From an uncultured Lachnospiraceae bacterium (GTDB taxonomy: Bacteria > Bacillota > Clostridia > Lachnospirales > Lachnospiraceae): a DNA stretch of 17,575 nucleotides. This document shows positions 6,846 to 13,177 of the stretch, piece after piece (positions within the stretch are counted from its first letter, which is position 1; each line of letters starts with the position of its first letter). Below the pieces are notes generated by a model. That model made no database searches and was not told where the DNA came from. It saw nothing but the letters and a program-made list of their open reading frames with translations. The translations under genes were made by a program, and so were the position numbers. The DNA lies in contig CAJUIO010000034.1 of the NCBI GenBank assembly GCA_910586025.1, forward strand, positions 1-17,575, written 5' to 3'.

Positions 6846-8120
6846 CTAAGAGCGCGGGTCCGTCTTAATCGGATCCCGGAAAAACTCCTGAAACTGCGTA
6901 TATCCCTCCTTTGCAAGCTGCTCCTTCTGGAATTTCTTGTTCTTGTTCATGCGCACCACCAGAACCTGGCCTCCCTTTGCGCGCTCCTCCTGGGCCCTGG
7001 CGATGACCTTGCCAAGCTCCTCTGCCGGCAGGCCCTTTTCCACAAGATAAGCCGTCTTCTCCGACTGGAAGGGCACATTGAAGCCGTTCTCCATAAGCAG
7101 CAGGATAATCCTCTCAAAGCCAATGGAAAAACCGCAGGCGGGAACATCCTTTCCGGTAAATCTTCCCACCATCTTATCGTATCTTCCTCCGCCTCCGCAG
7201 CTTCCTCCAAATTCAGGCATGGCAACCTCAAAAATCGGTCCGGTATAATAGGACATCCCTCTCACCAGAGTGGGGTCGAACACCAGCTCAAAGAAGGAAC
7301 CCTTGGTCGCCTCCACGCTTTCCATGATCTCCCGGAGATTCTCTCTGACCTCTTCCTCAAGAAAGTCTCCCAGCTTTTCGGCGAGATAGGTAAGACCGTC
7401 GGCAGCCTCCTCCATTTCCCGGAAAAGCGTCATATATTTCTCCGCATTCTCACTGCCAAAGCCATTATGAATCAGCTCCTCCAAAACTCCCTCCGGTCCG
7501 ATCTTGTCCATCTTATCCAGAATGATAAACACATTGTCGTACGCATCCTCACAAAATCCGCTGTAGGCCGCCATAGCCTTCAGAATCCTTCTGTCGTTAA
7601 TTCTGACCTGAAAATTCTTAAAGCCAAGCTTCCCCAGTGTGAGGGTGGTCGCCAGAATCAGTTCAATCTCCGCCAGATTGGAGGGCTCTCCGAATATATC
7701 AATATCGCACTGCATGAACTGGCGGTACCTGCCTCTCTGAGGCCTCTCCGCCCTCCACACGTTTCCCATCTGCAGCGCCTTGAAGGGAGAGGGAAGCTCA
7801 TTGGAATGATTGGAATAAAAGCGCACCAGGGGTACCGTGAGATCGTAACGAAGACCCCCGTCCACCAGATCCTTTTCTTCCCTGGCCGTCTCCAGGTTCA
7901 GCTTTTCGCCCCTCTTCAAAATCTTGAAGATCAGCTTTTCGTTTTCCCCGCCCTGCTTGCTGCTCAGATTTTCTATATTCTCCACACCGGGAGTTTCGAT
8001 GGGTGTAAACCCGAACTGCCTGTAAGTCTCCTTGATCACACCGCTCACATAATCCCTGATCGCCATCTCCTTAGGGAGAATATCCTTCATACCGGTAACC
8101 GGTTTCTTACTAAGTGCCAT
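6846..8120 (-). CDS. hisS: histidyl-tRNA synthetase
   Basis: Charges tRNA-His with histidine in the cytoplasm. The 424-residue product has the class II catalytic core with motif 2 around 120-145 (NVWRAERPQRGRYRQF, then QCDIDIFG), the histidine-specific loop LVRGMSYYTGPIFE at 285-298, and motif 3 CGFSIGFERI at 329-338, followed by an anticodon-binding domain from about 350. AGGAG lies seven bases before the ATG. It ends one base from the stop of the convergent reductase gene, leaving no room for a separate terminator. It has its own sigma-A promoter, and the leader of about 48 bases is too short for a T-box, so regulation by uncharged tRNA through that mechanism is unlikely here. Confidence 0.97.
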   Translation of the reverse strand: MALSKKPVTGMKDILPKEMAIRDYVSGVIKETYRQFGFTPIETPGVENIENLSSKQGGENEKLIFKILKRGEKLNLETAREEKDLVDGGLRYDLTVPLVRFYSNHSNELPSPFKALQMGNVWRAERPQRGRYRQFMQCDIDIFGEPSNLAEIELILATTLTLGKLGFKNFQVRINDRRILKAMAAYSGFCEDAYDNVFIILDKMDKIGPEGVLEELIHNGFGSENAEKYMTLFREMEEAADGLTYLAEKLGDFLEEEVRENLREIMESVEATKGSFFELVFDPTLVRGMSYYTGPIFEVAMPEFGGSCGGGGRYDKMVGRFTGKDVPACGFSIGFERIILLLMENGFNVPFQSEKTAYLVEKGLPAEELGKVIARAQEERAKGGQVLVVRMNKNKKFQKEQLAKEGYTQFQEFFRDPIKTDPRS

Positions 8121-8174
8121 TTTTCCACTCCTGTCTTTGATCTGTATTTTTATCCTTTTGTTACATATGCTGTG

Positions 8175-8203
8175 ATTTTACACTTTTTCCCGGTTTAATG
8201 CAA
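8175..8203 (-). promoter_or_regulatory. sigma-A promoter of hisS
   Basis: On the minus strand TTGCAT (8198-8203) and TAAAAT (8175-8180) are separated by exactly 17 bases, pointing into hisS and giving a leader of about 48 bases. Confidence 0.75.
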
Positions 8204-8222
8204 GTCTCTGAATCTCTTTTCC

Positions 8223-8251
8223 TTGCGCTTTCCCCGCTTCTATATTATAAT
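8223..8251 (+). promoter_or_regulatory. sigma-A promoter of the DAHP synthase gene
   Basis: TTGCGC (8223-8228) and a perfect TATAAT (8246-8251) with 17 bases between them. The expected transcript starts near 8258 and has a leader of about 55 bases, with no room for a tryptophan-type attenuator. Confidence 0.8.
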
Positions 8252-8312
8252 GTACAGGGTCGTTGTCCGGAATACAGAAAACGGTGCCGATACAGAACGG
8301 AGGATGATACAT

Positions 8313-9338
8313 ATGTCATTTGAATTTATAAAAAAGCTGCCAACTCCCAGCGAGATTAAGGAGCAGATCCCCATGCCGGAGAAGCTTGTAAAGCTCAAGG
8401 AGGTGCGAGACCGGGAAATCCGGGACGTGATCACCGGAAAAAGCAAAAAATTTCTTGTGATCATCGGTCCTTGCTCTGCAGATAATGAGGACGCTGTCTG
8501 CGACTATGTGACACGTCTTTCCCGTGTGAACGAAAAGGTGAAGGATAAGCTGATTCTGATCCCGAGAATCTATACCAATAAACCCAGAACCACCGGAGAG
8601 GGCTATAAGGGAATCGCCCACCAGCCGGATCCCGAAAAAAAACCGGATCTCCTTGCGGGACTGATCACCATGCGCAAGATGCTGATCCGGGCGATTGAGG
8701 AATCCGGTCTCACTGCGGCTGACGAGATGCTCTATCCCGAAAACTGGCGCTATGTTTCCGATATTCTCTCTTATGTCGCCATCGGTGCCCGGTCCGTGGA
8801 GGACCAGCACCACAGAATGACCGTAAGCGGTTTTGATGTTCCCGCCGGAATGAAGAATCCCACCAGCGGAGACCTCACCGTAATGCTCAATTCCGTCTAT
8901 GCCGCACAGCATCCCCACTCCTTTATCTATCGGGGCTGGGAGGTACAGACAGGCGGCAACGAGCTGGCTCACACGGTTCTTCGGGGAGCCACCAACAAGC
9001 ACGGTCAGAACCTGCCCAACTATCATTATGAGGATCTGAATTTACTGCTCAACCTTTACAATGAGCGGGACCTGAAAAACCCTACCACCATCATCGACGC
9101 AAATCACAGTAATTCCGCCAAGCAGTACGACCAGCAGGTCCGTATTGTAAAGGAGGTCATGCACAGCAGGAAGCTGAATCCCGACATCCGGGATCTGGTA
9201 AAGGGTGTCATGGTAGAGAGTTATATAGAAGAGGGAAACCAGAAGGTGGGGGACGGCGTGTATGGAAAGTCCATCACCGATGCCTGTCTTGGATGGGAAG
9301 CCTCCGAGCGGCTGATTTACGATATTGCCGAATATTAA
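8313..9338 (+). CDS. aroF: class I 3-deoxy-7-phosphoheptulonate (DAHP) synthase
   Basis: First step of the shikimate pathway: condenses phosphoenolpyruvate and erythrose 4-phosphate. The 341-residue product is of the AroF/AroG/AroH type. Metal ligands match Cys54 (GPCSADN), His265 (DANHSNS), Glu302 (VESYIEEG) and Asp323 (ITDAC). PEP/E4P contacts are PRIYTNKPRTTGEGYKG (84-100), IGARSVEDQ (157-165) and AGMKNPTSGD (178-187). The frame is open from 8223, but the start at 8313 is preferred because GGAGG lies nine bases upstream; the ATG at 8304 directly abuts that site. The feedback amino acid cannot be read from sequence, so the symbol is a class label. It is transcribed alone, ending in front of a hairpin shared with xerD. 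Confidence 0.95.
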   Translation: MSFEFIKKLPTPSEIKEQIPMPEKLVKLKEVRDREIRDVITGKSKKFLVIIGPCSADNEDAVCDYVTRLSRVNEKVKDKLILIPRIYTNKPRTTGEGYKGIAHQPDPEKKPDLLAGLITMRKMLIRAIEESGLTAADEMLYPENWRYVSDILSYVAIGARSVEDQHHRMTVSGFDVPAGMKNPTSGDLTVMLNSVYAAQHPHSFIYRGWEVQTGGNELAHTVLRGATNKHGQNLPNYHYEDLNLLLNLYNERDLKNPTTIIDANHSNSAKQYDQQVRIVKEVMHSRKLNPDIRDLVKGVMVESYIEEGNQKVGDGVYGKSITDACLGWEASERLIYDIAEY

Positions 9339-9364
9339 AAAGGGCTGGCCAATACGGCCAGCTC
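9337..9364 (-). terminator. intrinsic terminator of xerD (partly bidirectional)
   Basis: A 9-bp stem with one G-U pair (9342-9350 with 9356-9364) and a five-base loop. In the minus direction it is followed by five T, a proper terminator for xerD. In the plus direction the tail TCTTCCC is poor, so it would end the DAHP synthase transcript less efficiently. Confidence 0.8.
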
Positions 9365-9377
9365 TTCCCATATCTGA

Positions 9378-10277
9378 TTAATATCTCGGATGCGCCTTGG
9401 CGTATACCTCCCGGAGCTTGCCGTGGCACATGTTCGCGTAAATCTGGGTAGTGGATATGTCCGAATGTCCCAGCATCTCCTGCACGCTCCGCAGATCCGC
9501 CCCGTTCTCCACCATATGCGCCGCAAAGGAATGCCGCAGTGTATGAGGGGTAATGTCTGCGGTGATCCCTGCCTTCTTCGCATAGGATTTGATCAGCTTC
9601 CAGAAGCCCTGCCGGCTCATGGGCTGGCCGGAACAGTTTGCGAACAGATACTCCGAATCCGGAGCATTTATCATATGATCCCTGGCCTCATTCAGATATC
9701 GCTGCAATGCGCTTTTCGCCTTGCCGCCAAAGGGAATCACTCTCTCCTTTGTCACATCCTTACATTTGATAAAGCCCATGGAAAGATTCACATCGCTGAC
9801 CTTTAAGGTGATCAGCTCGGTCACTCGAATCCCCGTGGCATAGAGAAGCTCCAGCATGGCCCTGTCACGGATCTCCTTGTCCGTATCCCCGCATGGCTGC
9901 TCAAGGAGGCGTACCACTTCCTTGGTGGTGAGTATCTCCGGAAGCTTCTTCTCGATCCTCGGGGCCTTCAGCCTCTCCGAGATATCCTCCCTCACCATTC
10001 CTTCCCTGAACATATAGTGATAAAACGCCTTCAGAGACGCAATATTTCTGGATATTGTCGCCGCAGAAAAATGATTCTTTTCCAGATAAAGTACATAAGA
10101 ATTCAAATTGGTGGCACTGATTTTTTTTACATCCTCTATCCCCTGATTTTCCATAAAATGCTGCACCTTCAAGAGATCCCTCCGGTATGACATCTCCGTG
10201 TTTTCCGAAGTTCTCCTTTCATTGTGCAGATATATCATAAATGAATTTATTTCCTTTTCCATCTTTCTTTCTACCAT
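9378..10277 (-). CDS. xerD: site-specific tyrosine recombinase XerD
   Basis: Resolves chromosome dimers at dif together with a XerC partner. The 299-residue product has an N-terminal SAM-like core-binding domain (about 5-90) and the catalytic domain (about 112-295) with Arg151 (TGIRVTEL), His245-x-x-Arg248 (HTLRHS), His271 (LGHSDISTTQIY) and nucleophile Tyr280. The hairpin that carries the catalytic Lys reads CKDVTKER, one residue shorter than the GKGNKER form of E. coli XerD, so Lys173 or Lys177 must serve. Upstream codons are open, but the ATG at 10275-10277 has GGGGGAG seven bases before it and gives the standard length. Position next to spoIIM and a nudix gene, as in Bacillus, supports a housekeeping XerD rather than a phage integrase. 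Confidence 0.92.
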   Translation of the reverse strand: MVERKMEKEINSFMIYLHNERRTSENTEMSYRRDLLKVQHFMENQGIEDVKKISATNLNSYVLYLEKNHFSAATISRNIASLKAFYHYMFREGMVREDISERLKAPRIEKKLPEILTTKEVVRLLEQPCGDTDKEIRDRAMLELLYATGIRVTELITLKVSDVNLSMGFIKCKDVTKERVIPFGGKAKSALQRYLNEARDHMINAPDSEYLFANCSGQPMSRQGFWKLIKSYAKKAGITADITPHTLRHSFAAHMVENGADLRSVQEMLGHSDISTTQIYANMCHGKLREVYAKAHPRY

Positions 10278-10298
10278 CTCTAAACTCCCCCTTAGATT

Positions 10299-10327
10299 AG
10301 TATAATCATAACAGAAAAGAAATGCAA
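10299..10327 (-). promoter_or_regulatory. sigma-A promoter of xerD
   Basis: On the minus strand TTGCAT (10322-10327) and TATACT (10299-10304) are 17 bases apart, 22 bases upstream of the xerD start codon. Confidence 0.75.
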
Positions 10328-10362
10328 GTTCTCTTTTTGACGCTATATCGTATTTTATTGGC

Positions 10363-10378
10363 ATTTTGAGGTCAAAAT
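10363..10378. repeat. inverted repeat upstream of xerD promoter
   Basis: ATTTTGA-GG-TCAAAAT forms a perfect 7+7 inverted repeat 36 bases upstream of the -35 box of xerD and 56 bases past the spoIIM stop codon. It could be an operator or a weak hairpin; with no T tract after it in either direction, it is not a good terminator. Confidence 0.3.
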
Positions 10379-10421
10379 ACAAGATATCGAAACACCTTGC
10401 AGCACATGCCACAATATATAG

Positions 10422-10446
10422 AAAAAAATTTTTTTAAAAAATTTTT
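10422..10446. repeat. alternating A/T tracts at the spoIIM 3' end
   Basis: The plus strand reads A7-T7-A6-T5. The run encodes the last residues and stop codon of spoIIM and continues past it. On the minus strand it ends in seven T and could fold on itself, so it may act as the only 3'-end signal of spoIIM; it may also be a curved-DNA segment. Confidence 0.4.
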
Positions 10447-11039
10447 ACCACATCTGTCATCAGGATCGGATTTACATAACATTCCAGCACACAGGCGATC
10501 AGAACCACGCAGAGAATCCAGATCAGCGCCGTCATCTGATGCCAGAGCTGCTTTCTCCTGTTTCCATAAACCGGCCACAGAGACTTTCCCGGATTATATC
10601 TGACGGAGCAATTCTGACAGCACCAGACCAGCATCATGATCCCCGCCGGAAACAGGAGCAGGTACTGCGGAAATATTCCCGCCAGGATCAGAAGGATTCC
10701 CTTTATTCCAAAGCGGATCACCGCAGCCGTCATCAGCATCCCCGTGGCAATTCCCTGCCATGCCACGAGAAGGTATGCCGCCGCTGTTCCGAAGCTTGTG
10801 GCCGAGATCAGTAGCAGAAACAGAAACGGTTTGATTCTCTGTCCTATTACATACGGCAGAAAGCTGCTGCTGTCCACCTTGAGGTAACGGATCCGGTTCA
10901 GTGAGGACAGGTTAAATATTCCGTCATCCCCCAGAAAAAAGGCTGCCCCGAGGTTCATCAGGATTGCGCCAAAAATAATTCCTCCAAAAAAAATACACAT
11001 CCACATTCTGTAAATACCTGTTTTATTTTGAAAAGACAC
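10434..11039 (-). CDS. spoIIM: stage II sporulation protein M
   Basis: Integral membrane protein of the SpoIIDMP complex, which in endospore formers drives septal peptidoglycan thinning and engulfment from the mother cell. The 201-residue product has about five membrane segments (roughly 12-36, 71-93, 95-110, 113-140 and 168-188) and the family-like stretch AYLLVAWQGIATG. The start codon is GTG (11037-11039) with a run of G six bases upstream; Bacillus SpoIIM is about 214 residues, so this length fits. The stop codon lies within an extreme A/T run. A sigma-E-like promoter precedes it, consistent with mother-cell expression. It is followed by xerD and preceded by a nudix gene, an arrangement similar to Bacillus. 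Confidence 0.88.
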   Translation of the reverse strand: MSFQNKTGIYRMWMCIFFGGIIFGAILMNLGAAFFLGDDGIFNLSSLNRIRYLKVDSSSFLPYVIGQRIKPFLFLLLISATSFGTAAAYLLVAWQGIATGMLMTAAVIRFGIKGILLILAGIFPQYLLLFPAGIMMLVWCCQNCSVRYNPGKSLWPVYGNRRKQLWHQMTALIWILCVVLIACVLECYVNPILMTDVVKIF

Positions 11040-11068
11040 GCAGCGCCCCCCTCTAATCCATCTTCTTC

Positions 11069-11097
11069 AATATATGAAAAACAGGCAGTGCATATGC
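11069..11097 (-). promoter_or_regulatory. candidate sigma-E promoter of spoIIM
   Basis: On the minus strand GCATATG (11091-11097) matches the published sigma-E -35 consensus KMATATT at six of seven positions. After 14 bases, CATATATT (11069-11076) matches the -10 consensus CATACAMT at six of eight. The start point would lie about 25 bases before the spoIIM GTG. The -35 element is the centre of the palindromic terminator of the nudix gene, so part of the match may be accidental. Confidence 0.45.
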
Positions 11098-11106
11098 ACT
11101 GCCTGT
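11077..11106 (-). terminator. palindromic terminator of the aminotransferase-nudix operon
   Basis: Positions 11081-11106 are a perfect 26-bp palindrome (half-site ACAGGCAGTGCAT), followed in the minus direction by four more T. It folds into an 11-bp stem with a four-base loop, 28 bases after the nudix stop codon. Confidence 0.8.
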
Positions 11107-11133
11107 CATATCTTTCGCAGGGCCCATTCCCGC

Positions 11134-11688
11134 CTAGCGTATCTCCTGTTTACCGGAGCAATATTTTTCCTTGTAGGACAGAATCGCCGCCACTGTCTTA
11201 GAATCCTCTATTTTTCCGGAGAAAACCATATTAACCAGCTCGTCCAGCTCATAGGCCTTCACATCCACGTATTCGTCCTCATCCAGATGCTGTTTGCCCG
11301 GAGTGAGTTCTGTGGCAACATAGATGTCGATCTTTTCATTACAGAAGGCCACGGTCGTCCTTATAGAGAGCAGAAGCTCGATCTTCCCCGCCCTGTAGCC
11401 TGTCTCCTCCGCAAGCTCTCTTGACGCAGCATCCTCAGTCGGCTCGTCCGGCCCGTTTAAGCCGCCTGCAGGTATTTCCAGCGTATAGCGGTCAAGCGCA
11501 TTGCGGTACTGTCTTACCATAATCAGCCTGCCACGCTCATCCACCGGAACCACCGCCGCCGCACCGTTATGCTTGATAAAATCCCATTTCGCAATATTCC
11601 CGTTTGGAATCTGAATCGTGTCCTGGTAGTAATCAAAAATCGCTCCATTGGCAACCAGATCCCGGGACAGTCTCTTAAATTCTTCCAT
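11134..11688 (-). CDS. nudF: NUDIX hydrolase, ADP-ribose pyrophosphatase type
   Basis: Probably cleaves ADP-ribose to AMP and ribose 5-phosphate. The 184-residue product has a complete Nudix box at 76-98: Gly76-x5-Glu82-x7-Arg90-Glu-Leu-x-Glu94-Glu95-x-Gly97, where the glutamates bind the metal. The preceding IPAGG and an Arg-rich VRQYRNAL segment are typical of the NudF branch. Substrate within the family cannot be proven by sequence. The binding site GAGGA before its ATG overlaps the end of the aminotransferase gene, nine bases away, so the two form an operon. Confidence 0.9.
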   Translation of the reverse strand: MEEFKRLSRDLVANGAIFDYYQDTIQIPNGNIAKWDFIKHNGAAAVVPVDERGRLIMVRQYRNALDRYTLEIPAGGLNGPDEPTEDAASRELAEETGYRAGKIELLLSIRTTVAFCNEKIDIYVATELTPGKQHLDEDEYVDVKAYELDELVNMVFSGKIEDSKTVAAILSYKEKYCSGKQEIR

Positions 11689-11697
11689 GATAATTCC

Positions 11698-12984
11698 TCA
11701 CTGTCTGCCTTCCAGCAGCTTGTTTACACTTACCAGCTTCACACAAAGCACGAAAAGATCTGTGGCAACCGCCAGCTCCTCCGGCTCCGGAAAGGTGGGA
11801 GCAAGACGAATATTGCTGTCCGCCGGATCCTTTTTGTAGGGATAGGTAGCTCCCGCACCGGTCAGCACCACTCCGGCCTCCCTGCATTTCTCAACAATCT
11901 CCTTTGCGCATCCTTCCATGGAATCAAAGGAAACGAAATAGCCTCCGTTAGGCCGTATCCAGGAACCGATTTCCAGCCCTGACAGCTCCCTTTCGAGAAC
12001 ATCCAATACCGTCTCAAATTTGGGGCGCATGATGGCCGCATGCTTCTTCATATGCGCCTTCATCCCCTCAATATCCTTAAAATATCTCACATGCCGCAGC
12101 TGGTTCAGCTTGTCAAAGCCAATGGTCTGAATTGCCAGTCTCTGCCTGATCTCCTTAAGATTCGCCTCCGAAGCGGCAATTGCCGAGATTCCGCTTCCCG
12201 GGAACATGACCTTGGAGGTCGAGCAAAATTCATATACGATATCAGGATTTCCGGCTTTCTCGCACTCTGTAAAAATCTCCAGAAGCGTGTCGCTTTTATC
12301 CTCAAATACATCATGAATGGCATAGGCGTTATCCCAGTAAATTCTAAAATCCGCCGCCGCAGGCTTTAACGCTGCAAACCGTCTCACCGTCTCGTCCGAG
12401 TAGGTGATGCCCTGAGGGTTGGAATACTTGGGAACGCACCAGATTCCCTTCACGGCCTCATCCTCGCTGACCAGCTTTTCCACCAGATCCATATCGGGTC
12501 CTTCCGGTGTCATGGGAATATTAATCATCTCAATTCCAAACTGCTCCGTGATCGCAAAATGCCTGTCATAGCCCGGTACCGGACACAGAAATTTTACTTT
12601 GTCAAGCTTGCACCAGGGAGTGCTTCCAAGCACACCGAACATCATGGAACGCGCAACCGCGTCATACATCACGGTCAGACTCGCATTTCCGCAGATAATC
12701 ACCCGATCCGGCGATATTCCCAGCATATCGCCGAGAAGTCTTCTCGCTTCCGGTATTCCGTCCAACAGACCATAATTCCTGCAGTCAATACCAGCCTCTG
12801 ACATCAGTGAAGTATTTTTCAGGATCCCCATGAAATCCATTTCCATATCAAGCTGGGAAGCTGACGGCTTTCCCCTTGACATATCAAGCTTAAGCCCTTT
12901 TGCCTTAACCTCGTCATATTTTTGATCCAGCTCTTTCTTCAAAGTAAGAAGCTCTTCCCTGCTCAAATCCTTATATGCCTTCAT
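11698..12984 (-). CDS. aspartate aminotransferase, subgroup 1c (PF12897-like)
   Basis: PLP-dependent aminotransferase of 428 residues, probably interconverting aspartate/2-oxoglutarate and oxaloacetate/glutamate in the cytoplasm. The early motif LDMSRGKPSASQLD (33-46) is characteristic of the PF12897 branch described from Corynebacterium. PLP-site residues are Asn189 (YSNPQG), Asp218 and Tyr221 (YWDNAY), Lys258 forming the Schiff base (STSKVMFPGSG), and substrate-carboxylate Arg393. The frame is open to 13074, but the ATG at 12982-12984 is preferred because AGGAGG lies ten bases upstream and the conserved protein begins there. It has a sigma-A promoter and a palindrome that would sit in the leader. 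The nudix gene follows in the same transcript. Confidence 0.9.
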   Translation of the reverse strand: MKAYKDLSREELLTLKKELDQKYDEVKAKGLKLDMSRGKPSASQLDMEMDFMGILKNTSLMSEAGIDCRNYGLLDGIPEARRLLGDMLGISPDRVIICGNASLTVMYDAVARSMMFGVLGSTPWCKLDKVKFLCPVPGYDRHFAITEQFGIEMINIPMTPEGPDMDLVEKLVSEDEAVKGIWCVPKYSNPQGITYSDETVRRFAALKPAAADFRIYWDNAYAIHDVFEDKSDTLLEIFTECEKAGNPDIVYEFCSTSKVMFPGSGISAIAASEANLKEIRQRLAIQTIGFDKLNQLRHVRYFKDIEGMKAHMKKHAAIMRPKFETVLDVLERELSGLEIGSWIRPNGGYFVSFDSMEGCAKEIVEKCREAGVVLTGAGATYPYKKDPADSNIRLAPTFPEPEELAVATDLFVLCVKLVSVNKLLEGRQ

Positions 12985-13027
12985 ACCGCATTTTCCTCCT
13001 GCATTGCCAGTGTAGTATGTTTGGATA

Positions 13028-13039
13028 ATTGTATACAAT
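13028..13039. promoter_or_regulatory. palindromic GntR-like operator
   Basis: ATTGTATACAAT is a perfect 12-bp palindrome starting about nine bases after the expected transcription start of the aminotransferase gene. It fits the (N)yGTMTAKACNy pattern of FadR-type GntR regulators. Position downstream of the -10 box suggests repression. No GntR gene is in the window. Confidence 0.45.
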
Positions 13040-13054
13040 ATAAAGCCACGTATT

Positions 13055-13083
13055 ATTGTACTATAGACTTCCAAATACTACAA
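13055..13083 (-). promoter_or_regulatory. sigma-A promoter of the aminotransferase-nudix operon
   Basis: On the minus strand TTGTAG (13078-13083) and TACAAT (13055-13060) are 17 bases apart. The leader is about 65 bases long. Confidence 0.7.
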
Positions 13084-13126
13084 GTAATTTTTTTATTTCT
13101 TTTCCTTCGAAATATTGTGCATAATG

Positions 13127-13162
13127 ACAAAACAGCGGCGGAAACTTGTCTGTTTCCGCCGC
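13127..13162 (-). terminator. intrinsic terminator of rny
   Basis: A perfect 11-bp GC-rich stem (GCGGCGGAAAC with GTTTCCGCCGC, 13135-13145 and 13152-13162), six-base loop, and TGTTTTGT after it in the minus direction, 15 bases past the rny stop codon. Confidence 0.88.
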
Positions 13163-13177
13163 CATGCTTTCATTCAT

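Noticed and set aside
6834..8198. A 454-codon open frame on the plus strand opposite hisS
   Set aside because: It is the complement of a clearly conserved histidyl-tRNA synthetase, has no ribosome binding site and shows no recognisable domain.
8121..8312. T-box or amino-acid attenuator before hisS or the DAHP synthase gene
   Set aside because: The gap is 192 bases and both promoters lie inside it, leaving leaders of about 50 bases, too short for a T-box.
8316..9026. A 236-codon open frame on the minus strand opposite the DAHP synthase gene
   Set aside because: It is fully inside a well-conserved gene on the other strand and its product looks like reverse-complement coding noise.
9378..10277. 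The tyrosine recombinase as a phage or integron integrase
   Set aside because: Standard XerD length, no attachment-site repeats, no neighbouring mobile genes, and Bacillus-like proximity to spoIIM and a nudix gene.
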